Shown here: positions 8,387-22,209 of the stretch, one piece after another | Layout: each line of letters opens with the position of its first letter | Numbering within the stretch: the stretch's first letter is position 1 | Source of the DNA: Candidatus Enterococcus myersii | Lineage (GTDB): Bacteria > Bacillota > Bacilli > Lactobacillales > Enterococcaceae | Assembly (NCBI RefSeq): GCF_017316025.1 | Contig: NZ_JAFLVT010000007.1 | Span: forward strand, 51,626-115,625 | DNA: 64,000 nucleotides | Reading direction: 5' to 3' | Program-made: the position numbers and the translations under genes | The notes under the pieces: generated by a model | Database searches by the model: none | What the model was told of the DNA's origin: nothing | What the model saw: the letters and a program-made list of their open reading frames with translations, nothing else

Positions 8387-10114
8387 TTAATCCGCAGTTA
8401 TTTCGTTAATTGCTTTTTCAAGGACAGCAATTTTTTCGATCGCATCTTTTTGATTCTCACCTTTTACACCAATATAGAACTTGATTTTTGGTTCTGTACC
8501 AGACGGACGGACGGCAATCCAGCTTTCATCTTCTAAGACGTATTTCAACACATCAGAAGCAGGAGTTGTCATTTTTGCTTCATTGCCATCTAGACCCATA
8601 ATTGTTCGCGCTTTGAAGTCTTCTGTCTGCACGACTTTTACGCCACCAATTTCACTTGGCGCTTGAGTGCGGAATTTACTCATAATCGCTTTAATTTTAG
8701 CTGGTCCTTCTAAACCACTTAAGGTTACAGAAATAGTTTTTTCAGCATAATAGCCATAGGTTTCAAAAATATCTTGTAAACCATCAAATAATGTCTTGTC
8801 TTGCTTTTTGTAGTAAGCTGCAACCTCAGCCAATAAAACTAAAGCTTGAATCGCGTCTTTATCTCTAACAAAAGGTTTAACTAAATAGCCGTAGCTTTCT
8901 TCAAACCCAAACATAAAAGTTTGGCTATGATCTGTTTCAAATTGTTTAATTTTTTCGGCAATAAACTTAAAGCCAGTTAAAACATTGAGCATGGCAACAT
9001 CGTATTTAGCTGCAATAGCAGTTGGCAATTCGCTTGAAACGATTGATTTTAAGACAGCAGCATTGCTTGGGAGTGTCCCTGCTTGTTTATGAGCGGCTAA
9101 AATATATTCCGTAAAGAGTGCACCAATTTGATTACCTGTTAAGACTTGATATTCACCATTTGGTAAGCGTACTGCTGCTCCAAGGCGATCAGCATCCGGA
9201 TCTGTGGCAATCAAAAGATCGGCATCTTCTTTTTTACCTAAAGCAATTGCGTATTCAAAAGCAGAATGTTCTTCTGGATTTGGTGATTTTACGGTAGAAA
9301 AGTCAGGATCGGCGACCGCTTGTTCTGGCACTAAAGCAAATTTTTCAAAGCCAGCTTGTTTTAGAGCTTTTTCTCCCAACATTTTGCCAGTTCCGTGTAG
9401 TGGCGTATAGACTAATTTTAAGTCTTTGCCCATTTCATCAATTAAATCTTGATTAATAGTGACTGTTTTAATTTCTTTTAGATATGCGGTATCGATTTCT
9501 TCACCAATAATATTAATTAAGCCACTGTGCTCTACTTCTTCATCAGATAAAACTTGAATTTCTAATGGATTATCAATTGAGCGCACAAACGTTGTTAAAG
9601 CATCTGCATCAGCAGGTGGCATTTGACCACCGTCTTGTCCGTAGACTTTATAACCATTGTATGCAGCAGGATTATGAGAAGCTGTGATCATAATACCGGT
9701 AAAAGCTTTTAAGTAACGCACCGCAAAAGATAATTCTGGCGTTGGACGAAGACTTTCAAAAACGTAGGAAGGAATATCGTGTTTTGCTAATGTTTTGGCC
9801 GCTTCCATTGCAAATTCTGGCGACATATGGCGAGAATCATAGGCAATGGCTACACCGCGTCTTCTTGTGTTGTCATCTTGTTCATCCATAAAGCGAGCTA
9901 AACCTTCTGTGGCTTGTCGGATAGTATAGATATTCATACGATTAATACCCGGGCCTAAAATTCCTCGCATACCAGCAGTACCAAATTCCAGAGGTGCGTA
10001 AAACGCGTCTTCTAGTTTCTCAGGATCTTCTTTTAGATCAGCTAATTGTTGCTTTAAATTTTCTTCTAAATTTCCATCGTTTACCCATTGTTCATAGACT
10101 TGTTCCCAAGACAT
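8387..10114 (-). CDS. pgcA: Alpha-phosphoglucomutase / phosphomannomutase
   Basis: A 575-residue alpha-D-phosphohexomutase of the Gram-positive PgcA type, interconverting glucose 6-phosphate and glucose 1-phosphate. The active-site serine is Ser146 in ITASHNPAAYNGYKVYG; the metal loop is ATDPDADRLGA; the sugar-binding loop is FGFEESYGYLV; the phosphate-binding loop near the C-terminus is VRPSGTEPKIKFYIG. Its product feeds galU (33862-34752) for UDP-glucose, needed for glycolipid and wall polymer synthesis. Promoter at 10153-10181. Confidence 0.93.
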   Translation of the reverse strand: MSWEQVYEQWVNDGNLEENLKQQLADLKEDPEKLEDAFYAPLEFGTAGMRGILGPGINRMNIYTIRQATEGLARFMDEQDDNTRRRGVAIAYDSRHMSPEFAMEAAKTLAKHDIPSYVFESLRPTPELSFAVRYLKAFTGIMITASHNPAAYNGYKVYGQDGGQMPPADADALTTFVRSIDNPLEIQVLSDEEVEHSGLINIIGEEIDTAYLKEIKTVTINQDLIDEMGKDLKLVYTPLHGTGKMLGEKALKQAGFEKFALVPEQAVADPDFSTVKSPNPEEHSAFEYAIALGKKEDADLLIATDPDADRLGAAVRLPNGEYQVLTGNQIGALFTEYILAAHKQAGTLPSNAAVLKSIVSSELPTAIAAKYDVAMLNVLTGFKFIAEKIKQFETDHSQTFMFGFEESYGYLVKPFVRDKDAIQALVLLAEVAAYYKKQDKTLFDGLQDIFETYGYYAEKTISVTLSGLEGPAKIKAIMSKFRTQAPSEIGGVKVVQTEDFKARTIMGLDGNEAKMTTPASDVLKYVLEDESWIAVRPSGTEPKIKFYIGVKGENQKDAIEKIAVLEKAINEITAD

Positions 10115-10152
10115 GAAATAACACCTCTTTCAATTTTTCTAATTACTTTTTA

Positions 10153-10181
10153 AGTATATCATTTCACCTTGATAACGCCAA
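10153..10181 (-). promoter_or_regulatory. Promoter of pgcA
   Basis: On the minus strand TTGGCG (10176-10181), 17-bp spacer, TATACT (10153-10158) with a TGn extension. In the 302-base gap 10115-10416 this and the trxB terminator are the only signals I see; the AT-rich stretch between them shows no ORF or repeat. Confidence 0.65.
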
Positions 10182-10329
10182 CAATCTTTCATAACAATGT
10201 TTTTAAAATATTGGCAATTTATCCAAACAAAACACGTACTGATAAAAAAGTGCTTTTGTTGATAAAAATTAGAAAAAGCTGAGTCAATAATGTAGCTGTC
10301 TTTTTTTAATAATTGTTTTTAAAGATCAC

Positions 10330-10386
10330 AAAAAAATCCAGAGAAATGATTGCCTTATCGCTTGCATTCATCTCAGCTGGATTTTC
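10330..10386 (-). terminator. Terminator of trxB
   Basis: Imperfect long stem: AAAATCCAG(C) against CTGGATTTT with inner AGATGA/TCATTTCT pairing. A T-run follows on the minus strand. Confidence 0.75.
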
Positions 10387-10416
10387 AAATTATTTTAGCA
10401 TCGACTTTAAAAATTT

Positions 10417-11352
10417 TTATTGACCAACACTTTGGCTATCCTTTAAGTTTTCTAAATATTGAAAGACCTGTTGTCCTGCAATACCACCTTCACCAACAGC
10501 GGTGGTAATTTGACGTAAATCTTTTGCCCGGCCATCGCCAATTGCAAAAATACCTGGAATAGCAGTCTTCATAAAGCTGTCTGTCAATAACCACCCAGCC
10601 TCATCTAAAATATCCAATTTAGTAAAAGGTGCTGATAGAGGTTCTAAACCAACATAGATAAAGACACCATCTGCTGTTGTTTCATAAACTTCATCTGTTT
10701 TAACATTGCGAATATTAACCCCGGTTACTACCATGTCGTTACCTGTTATCTCTTCTACTACCGAGTCCCAGATAAAACTAATTTTTTCATTTGCAAAAGC
10801 GCGATCTTGGATAATTTTTTGTGCCCGTAATTCATCCCGGCGATGAACAATGACAACTTCACTTGCAAATTGTGTCAGATAAATTGCTTCTTCTACAGCA
10901 GAATCGCCGCCGCCTACAACAATTAGTTTTTTATTCCTGAAAAAGGCTCCATCACAAACTGCACAATAAGAAACCCCACGACCAGCATACTCTTCTTCAC
11001 CAGGGGCACCTAATTTACGGTGAACACAGCCAGTTGCAATAATGACACTTTTGCCTTTGTAACTATTTTCTTCGGTGATAACTTCTTTATAACTACCATG
11101 ATCTACCACATCTTGTACAATGCCGTATTCATTTTTAGTTCCAAATTTCTCAACATTTTGATACATTTTCATAGAAAGTTCTGGTCCCATAATGGAATCA
11201 AAGCCTGGATAATTCTCAATTTCGGCAGTGTTATTCATTTGCCCCCCCGGAGCACCTCTTTCAATCATTAAAACGGATAAATTCGACCGAGACGCATATA
11301 AAGCCGCTGTCATACCGGCGGGGCCGGCGCCGATTACGATTACATCATACAT
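10417..11352 (-). CDS. trxB: Thioredoxin-disulfide reductase
   Basis: A 311-residue NADPH- and FAD-dependent flavoprotein that reduces thioredoxin. It has the FAD dinucleotide motif VIGAGPAGMTAALYA at residues 7-21, the redox-active Cys130-Ala-Val-Cys133 in SYCAVCDGAFF, a second Rossmann motif (VVGGGDSAVEEA) for NADPH, and the terminal FAD motif FAIGDGRAKDLRQI. The length is standard for low-molecular-weight bacterial TrxB. It forms its own transcription unit with a terminator at 10330-10386. Confidence 0.95.
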   Translation of the reverse strand: MYDVIVIGAGPAGMTAALYASRSNLSVLMIERGAPGGQMNNTAEIENYPGFDSIMGPELSMKMYQNVEKFGTKNEYGIVQDVVDHGSYKEVITEENSYKGKSVIIATGCVHRKLGAPGEEEYAGRGVSYCAVCDGAFFRNKKLIVVGGGDSAVEEAIYLTQFASEVVIVHRRDELRAQKIIQDRAFANEKISFIWDSVVEEITGNDMVVTGVNIRNVKTDEVYETTADGVFIYVGLEPLSAPFTKLDILDEAGWLLTDSFMKTAIPGIFAIGDGRAKDLRQITTAVGEGGIAGQQVFQYLENLKDSQSVGQ

Positions 11353-11555
11353 TATTTTTTACCTCCACTTACTTTCTATTAGTAAGCTAACTCTAGTTGA
11401 AATAAACTTAGCTGTCTAATAATCTGCTTATAAGAAAAATCATATTACCTAAAACTATATTACTTTTTTCTTACAATTTAAATCCCTAGCTCGCAATTTT
11501 TTTCACATTTGGCGACTTTTTTTTAACAAGCTTGTAGCACGCATTCCTCCCAATA

Positions 11556-11618
11556 AAAAAATGTGATATAAAACACCTTTTATAATCTGATGATTACAAA
11601 AAAGTGCTTATATCACAT
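11556..11618 (-). terminator. Terminator of the GH4-GH1-GH1 operon
   Basis: TGTGATATAA / TTATATCACA outer stem, with inner pairing of GTAATC and GATTAT, giving a hairpin of about 60 nt followed on the minus strand by seven T. The rest of 11353-11624 is AT-rich promoter space for trxB. Confidence 0.8.
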
Positions 11619-11624
11619 GATTAA

Positions 11625-13139
<1,515 letters not shown>

Positions 13140-13173
13140 TTATTTTGTAAAAGTAGTAGCAAAATTTGCTTGT

Positions 13174-14646
<1,473 letters not shown>

Positions 14647-14702
14647 TCATTATTATGCCAAGTTCATTACACTATTTTCTTAGAAAATATCTATTTATCG
14701 CT

Positions 14703-16091
14703 TTATACGTTTACTAAATCTAACGATCGAACAACTTCATCTTGCACTTCAACGCCTTCTTTTTCCAAACGTTCAATTGTTTCTTTGAAATTTGGTAAAT
14801 ACTCTTTGTGGGCAATGAATAACTCATCCATCACGCGTTTCGCTGTTTTTCCTGAAGTCACTAATGGATTTAATGTGAAAGCTTGTAACGCTGTCCCGTA
14901 ATCTCCTGTTACCGCAGCTTCAATAGTCAATAATTCCATTGCTTTCATTACTTGTAACCAGCCTTTTTCTGCAGTTGGCAATTCACCAAAGGCTACATTC
15001 CGAGCTCCTTGTGCCCCTACGTAAGCAGTTACTTCAACAACGCAATCTGCTGGTAAATCCGGTACAGCACCATTATTTTTAGTTGACACGACAATTTGTG
15101 TTTCTTTATTCGCATAAATCGAGGCAATTGTTTCACAAGCAGCATCAGAATAATAAGCACCACCACGTTGTTGCAATTGTTCTGGTTTATGATCTAAGTT
15201 TTCATCTTTGTAAAGTTCAAATAATTCATGTTCCGTGCGTTTCACCTGCTGTGCTCTCGTTCCGATTGTGCGATATTCCTCTAACGCATGTTCTAACATC
15301 TCTTCTTCTTGATAATAATAACGATGATACGCACAAGGAATCATTTTCATTTGCTCTAATAAATCCCGTTCAAAAGGAATGTCATAAATATTTTTTGGTA
15401 AACCATTATCTTCTTCATACATTTTATCAATCAGTTCCATCGTTACATCCTGACCATTATTAGCGGCAACTTTATGCCAGTGGAAGTGATTTAAACCGGC
15501 AAATTTGTAAATTAATTCATCCGTTTGCTTGCCAATCAAACCTGGTTCAAGCATGGTTGCCATTACGGGTACATTACAAAGACCAATTACTTTATCCCAT
15601 TTGCCATAGCGCACGACTGCTTCAGTTACCATGCCACTTGGATTTGCAAAATTGACTAACCAAGCATTTGGACACAGGCGTTTCATGTCTTCAACGATAT
15701 CTAAAATAACCGGAACTGTCCGAAAAGCTTTGAACATACCACCAGCGCCATTTGTTTCTTGCCCTAACATACCGTAATACGCTGGAATGCGCTCATCTTT
15801 AACACGAGCATCTAATAGACCGACACGAAATTGCGTTGTAACAAAGTCTGCATCTTTTAATGCCTCTTTGCGATCTAAGGTTAAATGGATTTTCACATCA
15901 TATGGTGAAGCATCCCACATTCGTTGTGCCATCGCCCCTACAATTTCTAATTTTTCTTTTCCGGCTTCGATATCCACTAACCAAATTTCAGAAATTGGTA
16001 GTTCATCATACCGTTTAATAAATCCTTCCATTAATTCTGGTGTATAACTACTTCCGCCACCAATTGTCGCAATTTTTACGCCTTTTTTCAT
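14703..16091 (-). CDS. licH: 6-phospho-beta-glucosidase, glycoside hydrolase family 4
   Basis: A 462-residue family 4 glycosidase, an NAD- and Mn-dependent class that works by oxidation and elimination at C3. It has the N-terminal NAD motif IATIGGGSSYTPELMEG, the metal-site cysteine motif GLCNVPVMA and the histidine motif GLNHFHW, plus QETNGAGGMFKAFR. These match LicH/CelF-type 6-phospho-beta-glucosidases rather than alpha-galactosidases. It heads an operon with two GH1 enzymes, so one inducer would produce three mechanistically different phospho-glucosidases. Divergent from rpiR across an operator-rich region. Confidence 0.87.
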   Translation of the reverse strand: MKKGVKIATIGGGSSYTPELMEGFIKRYDELPISEIWLVDIEAGKEKLEIVGAMAQRMWDASPYDVKIHLTLDRKEALKDADFVTTQFRVGLLDARVKDERIPAYYGMLGQETNGAGGMFKAFRTVPVILDIVEDMKRLCPNAWLVNFANPSGMVTEAVVRYGKWDKVIGLCNVPVMATMLEPGLIGKQTDELIYKFAGLNHFHWHKVAANNGQDVTMELIDKMYEEDNGLPKNIYDIPFERDLLEQMKMIPCAYHRYYYQEEEMLEHALEEYRTIGTRAQQVKRTEHELFELYKDENLDHKPEQLQQRGGAYYSDAACETIASIYANKETQIVVSTKNNGAVPDLPADCVVEVTAYVGAQGARNVAFGELPTAEKGWLQVMKAMELLTIEAAVTGDYGTALQAFTLNPLVTSGKTAKRVMDELFIAHKEYLPNFKETIERLEKEGVEVQDEVVRSLDLVNV

Positions 16092-16167
16092 ACCGACAGC
16101 TCCTTTGTTTACTTGATAATTTAATTATTGATGAGTTTTAGTCTAAAAACAATAGAATAACAACGAA

Positions 16168-16185
16168 TTGCTAAAACGTTTACAA
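16168..16185. promoter_or_regulatory. Candidate cre site (CcpA) upstream of the GH4 operon
   Basis: Minus-strand TTGTAAACGTTTTAGCAA matches the cre consensus WTGWAARCGYWWWCW through its left half and core, with one extra base before the right-hand GC. It lies in the licH/rpiR divergent region, about 80 nt from licH, where CcpA repression would act. Confidence 0.5.
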
Positions 16186-16208
16186 ATTAAAGAAAATTCA
16201 TTTTATTT

Positions 16209-16250
16209 TTTGTAAATAAAATTTACAAATACGATATAATAATTGTAAAT
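16209..16250. promoter_or_regulatory. RpiR operator array overlapping the rpiR promoter
   Basis: A perfect inverted repeat TTTGTAAAT-N3-ATTTACAAA (16209-16229) is flanked by extra half-sites TTGTAAAT (16243-16250) and TTTACAAA (16180-16187). The rpiR -10, TATAAT (16235-16240), sits between the palindrome and a half-site, with TTGTAA (16210-16215) as a weak -35 with a 19-bp spacer. This layout suggests autoregulation and control of the divergent GH4 operon. Confidence 0.6.
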
Positions 16251-16270
16251 AAAGTTAAAAGAGGTTATTT

Positions 16271-17185
16271 ATGCTGATTCAAGAAAAAATTCGCCAAACA
16301 AGTTTTTCTGATGCTGAACAAAATGTTGTCGCCTTCATTTTAAAGCGGCCCCAAAGTTTGAACTTAACCATTAAAGAAGTGGCAGAAGCGACTTTTGTTC
16401 ATCCTTCCACCTTAATTCGCATTGCCAAAAAACTGGATTTTAAGGGTTGGGTCGAATTTAAAAATGCGTTTTTAAAAGAGCAAGACTATTTAACCCATCA
16501 CTTTCAAACAGTCGATGCTAATCTTCCTTTCACGCCAAATGACGGTTTATTGCGCATCGCCAGTAAATTGGCTCAATTAGAACAAACGACCATTAGCGAT
16601 ACATTATCTTTAATACAACACGACACCTTAAAAATGGCAAAAGATCTTTTACTAAAGGCGCGTATCACAAGAATTTTTGGTAACAACGCCAATACATTAA
16701 TCGCGCAAGACTTTGCTGTGAAAATGAATCGCATTGGAAAAATCGTTACTACCAGTCAAATCCAAGGGGAAACGGCTTATGAGGCCTATAATTTAACAAA
16801 AAATGATACGGCAATCTTAATTTCTTATACTGGCGAAAATAGCACTATCTTACAGACTGCTAAAATTTTAGCTGCACAAGAAGTACCTTTTATTGCAATT
16901 ACCAGTATTGGCGATAATTCTTTAATGGAAATAGCAACTTGCACCTTACAAATGACAACAAGAGAACGCCTCTATTCAAAGATTGGTAATTTCACAACTA
17001 ATCTATCGATCACGTATTTACTCGATGTCTTATACAGTGTTGTTTTTGCTGAAAATTACCAGCAAGAATTAGAACATCTAATTAAAATCGGGCAACAAAT
17101 TGATCATCGTAAGATTAGTTCCACCATTATGTCCGAAAAAAATCAAGTTCCGGTTCAAATCCACGATTCCTTTACCCCAAACTAA
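16271..17185 (+). CDS. RpiR/MurR-family transcriptional regulator (HTH plus SIS)
   Basis: A 304-residue regulator with an N-terminal RpiR-type helix-turn-helix (residues 1-77; VHPSTLIRIAKKLDFKGW) and a C-terminal SIS sugar-phosphate binding domain (about 120-250; NDTAILISYTGENSTILQTAK). The SIS domain probably senses a phosphorylated sugar made during beta-glucoside use. It diverges from the three-gene phospho-glucosidase operon and converges on bglP, which places it as that locus's regulator. Activator or repressor mode is unknown; GAGG precedes the ATG. Confidence 0.87.
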   Translation: MLIQEKIRQTSFSDAEQNVVAFILKRPQSLNLTIKEVAEATFVHPSTLIRIAKKLDFKGWVEFKNAFLKEQDYLTHHFQTVDANLPFTPNDGLLRIASKLAQLEQTTISDTLSLIQHDTLKMAKDLLLKARITRIFGNNANTLIAQDFAVKMNRIGKIVTTSQIQGETAYEAYNLTKNDTAILISYTGENSTILQTAKILAAQEVPFIAITSIGDNSLMEIATCTLQMTTRERLYSKIGNFTTNLSITYLLDVLYSVVFAENYQQELEHLIKIGQQIDHRKISSTIMSEKNQVPVQIHDSFTPN

Positions 17186-17212
17186 TGACTCAAATAAGTT
17201 TCAGGTGAAAAA

Positions 17213-17240
17213 GGCGAGCTGACGAAATAGTCAGCTCGTC
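17213..17240. terminator. Bidirectional terminator between rpiR and bglP
   Basis: CGAGCTGAC / GTCAGCTCG stem with a 6-nt loop. The minus strand continues into CCTTTTT and the plus strand into TTATTTTCTT, serving the convergent genes. Confidence 0.8.
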
Positions 17241-17248
17241 TTATTTTC

Positions 17249-20043
<2,795 letters not shown>

Positions 20044-20206
20044 CAGTGTCGGCCTCCACGTCACGCTTTAACTAATCTAAAATTAATCTTTGACTCATTT
20101 AGATTATAATTTGATGATACTAATAAGCGTTATCTTTGTCAACGCTTACATAAACTTTTTTGTTTCTTAATTCTATTTTTATTCCTCCCTTCAAAAAATG
20201 GACAAA

Positions 20207-20256
20207 CAAAAAACCTAATGAGCGCGCACAAAATAAAGGCGTCATCTCATTAGGTT
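20207..20256 (-). terminator. Conditional terminator in the licT leader
   Basis: On the minus strand AACCTAATGAG pairs with CTCATTAGGTT, followed by six T. The 5' arm shares the bases AACCTAA with the RAT, so RAT folding and terminator folding are mutually exclusive, as in the bgl and bglP leaders of E. coli and B. subtilis. Confidence 0.85.
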
Positions 20257-20283
20257 TAGCTTGTATTTAAACAATCACTATCC
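20250..20283 (-). promoter_or_regulatory. RAT (ribonucleic antiterminator) bound by LicT
   Basis: The minus-strand RNA begins GGATAGTGATTG and ends CAAGCTAAACCTAA. The helices GG/CC, TAG/CTA and TTG/CAA line up with the known RAT helices, where TTG/CAA and CTG/CAG occur, showing compensatory changes in pairing. It overlaps the terminator at 20207-20256. Confidence 0.8.
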
Positions 20284-20311
20284 ATTTGTTTGGTCTATTT
20301 AATTTAAAGTT

Positions 20312-20341
20312 ATTGTAACAGACGTTAGAAAGCGCTGTCAA
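20312..20341 (-). promoter_or_regulatory. licT-bglP promoter with overlapping cre
   Basis: Minus strand: TTGACA (20336-20341), 18-bp spacer, TACAAT (20312-20317). A cre-like TGACAGCGCTTTCTA (20326-20340) overlaps the -35 box, so CcpA would block polymerase entry. The gap 20044-20433 thus holds promoter, cre, RAT and terminator for licT, then the terminator of the ABC exporter operon. Confidence 0.78.
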
Positions 20342-20382
20342 TGGCTATTGCAAATTTTATTCATTTTAATTCAAAAAAATAG

Positions 20383-20425
20383 AAAATGGCAGGAATTTCT
20401 TTATCACCGGAAATCCTGCCATTTT
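20383..20425 (-). terminator. Terminator of the ABC exporter operon
   Basis: AAAATGGCAGGA / TCCTGCCATTTT arms with further pairing of ATTTC and GAAAT inside. A T-rich tail follows on the minus strand. Confidence 0.82.
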
Positions 20426-20433
20426 ATTTTTAA

Positions 20434-22209
20434 TTAAACTTCACTACTTTGCAATTTATACATTGCAGCATATAATCCATCTTCTGCCAACAAGGTAGCA
20501 TGATTTCCAGTTTCAACAATTTCACCTTTGTCTAATACTAAAATTAAATCAGCATCTTTAATCGTAGAGAGGCGGTGCGCAATGGCAATGGTCGTTCTAC
20601 CTTTACGCATTTTGGCCAAACTAGCTTGAATCAAACTTTCTGTCTCAGTATCAATGTTTGCAGTTGCCTCGTCCAATACTAAGATTTTAGGATTTGTAAC
20701 CATCGTCCGGGCAAAAGATAAAAGTTGGCGCTGGCCACTCGAATAACTCGCTCCTCTTTCAATTACTTTAGCGTGATAGTTTCCTGGCAGTTGATTAATG
20801 AATTTATCTGCTTGGACAAATTCTGCCGCTGCTTTAATTTCAGCGTCACTGATATTTGTATTTAACAAACGAATATTTGTGGCAATATCGCCATAAAACA
20901 TGAAGGCGTCTTGTAAAACTAGACCCATTTTTTCTCGTAGTTCACTCATAGGGTAGTCTTTAATATTTTTATCATCGATCAAAACTTCCCCCGCGTGAAA
21001 TTCATAAAAACGCATGAGAACATTAATGATCGAACTTTTCCCACTACCAGTATGCCCTACGAGTGCAATTGTTTGACCGGGATTAGCAACAAAGGAAATA
21101 TCTTTTAACACATCATGCTTACCATCATAAGAAAAGCTAACATGACGAAATTCAATTTTCCCAGCGCCAATTTTAGCATTGGCCTTAGGGTTTTGAGCTG
21201 GCGTTGCTTCTGTTGTGTCCATGATCTTCAAAATACGGCTAGCCGCTACAATTCCGTCGGTGAAAACACTCAAAAAGTCCATCATTTGCGTCATAGGGTT
21301 AAAAAATCCCTGCACATACGTGGTAAAAGCGTATATCATCCCCACCTCCACTGGAGAATCAAGAGCATCAAAGCCAAATAAAGATAAAGATAACGCAATT
21401 GCTAAAGCATATAACAAATTAATAATTGGTGCTAAAAGCAGTGAATTTGTTTTAATCATGGCAAAGCGTGTTTTTAAATAGTCATCATTGATTGTTTCAA
21501 ATTCACTTTTCAGTCGCGCTTCTTGACGAAATTGTTGGATAATTTGCATTCCTGAAATAGATTCATTTAGCTTGGTATTTAATTGACTTAATTTTTCCCG
21601 CATTTGTCGATAAATTTTTGAACTGAATTTTTGATAATACCAAATGACGATTACTAAAATTGGTAAAAAGATTAAATTAATCAAAGCAATTTTTCGATTG
21701 ATTGAAAACATCGCCACAAAAGATGAAATTATCGCAAAAATACCGGTAAGCACCATCAAAAAAACATACCAAAATTCAAACAATGTCTCCGTATCATTGG
21801 TCACCCGAGAAACGATAGAACCAGCTGGTGTTTGATCAAAATAGCGCATTCCTAGCGTATGCAATTTTTCAAAAAGTTTTACACGGATATACTGAAATGT
21901 TTTCAGTGATGCCATGGAGTATAAAAACCATTGGAAAAACCAAATTATCGCTTTTAACAGGACACCAAAAAAATACAGAGCAGCAAAAAAATAAATAATT
22001 TTTTGTGTAGCAGTTTTAGTGGTTAAGTAATCATCCATATAGGTTTGAATAATACGTGGTAGTAAAATATTGACAACTGCTAAGGCCAAGGCAAAAACGA
22101 TCGCTACAATAAATGTTTTAGCAAAAGGCTTCGCAAATTTAAACATTCGTTTTACAATTTGTTTTTGCTCTTTAAATGAAAGTGATTTGGACCATGCAGA
22201 TTCTTCCAT
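20434..22209 (-). CDS. ABC exporter half-transporter, catalytically competent subunit
   Basis: A 591-residue half-transporter: six-helix membrane domain (about 35-320) and ATPase domain (about 345-591). Walker A is LVGHTGSGKSS, the signature is YSSGQRQLLSF, Walker B is ILVLDEATANID with the catalytic Glu, and the H-loop is AIAHRLSTI. It starts in a TAATG overlap with the upstream partner, so the two form an obligate heterodimer of the LmrCD/EfrAB/BmrCD multidrug type. The LSGGQ serine motif is altered to SSGQR. Substrate is unknown. Confidence 0.88.
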   Translation of the reverse strand: MEESAWSKSLSFKEQKQIVKRMFKFAKPFAKTFIVAIVFALALAVVNILLPRIIQTYMDDYLTTKTATQKIIYFFAALYFFGVLLKAIIWFFQWFLYSMASLKTFQYIRVKLFEKLHTLGMRYFDQTPAGSIVSRVTNDTETLFEFWYVFLMVLTGIFAIISSFVAMFSINRKIALINLIFLPILVIVIWYYQKFSSKIYRQMREKLSQLNTKLNESISGMQIIQQFRQEARLKSEFETINDDYLKTRFAMIKTNSLLLAPIINLLYALAIALSLSLFGFDALDSPVEVGMIYAFTTYVQGFFNPMTQMMDFLSVFTDGIVAASRILKIMDTTEATPAQNPKANAKIGAGKIEFRHVSFSYDGKHDVLKDISFVANPGQTIALVGHTGSGKSSIINVLMRFYEFHAGEVLIDDKNIKDYPMSELREKMGLVLQDAFMFYGDIATNIRLLNTNISDAEIKAAAEFVQADKFINQLPGNYHAKVIERGASYSSGQRQLLSFARTMVTNPKILVLDEATANIDTETESLIQASLAKMRKGRTTIAIAHRLSTIKDADLILVLDKGEIVETGNHATLLAEDGLYAAMYKLQSSEV

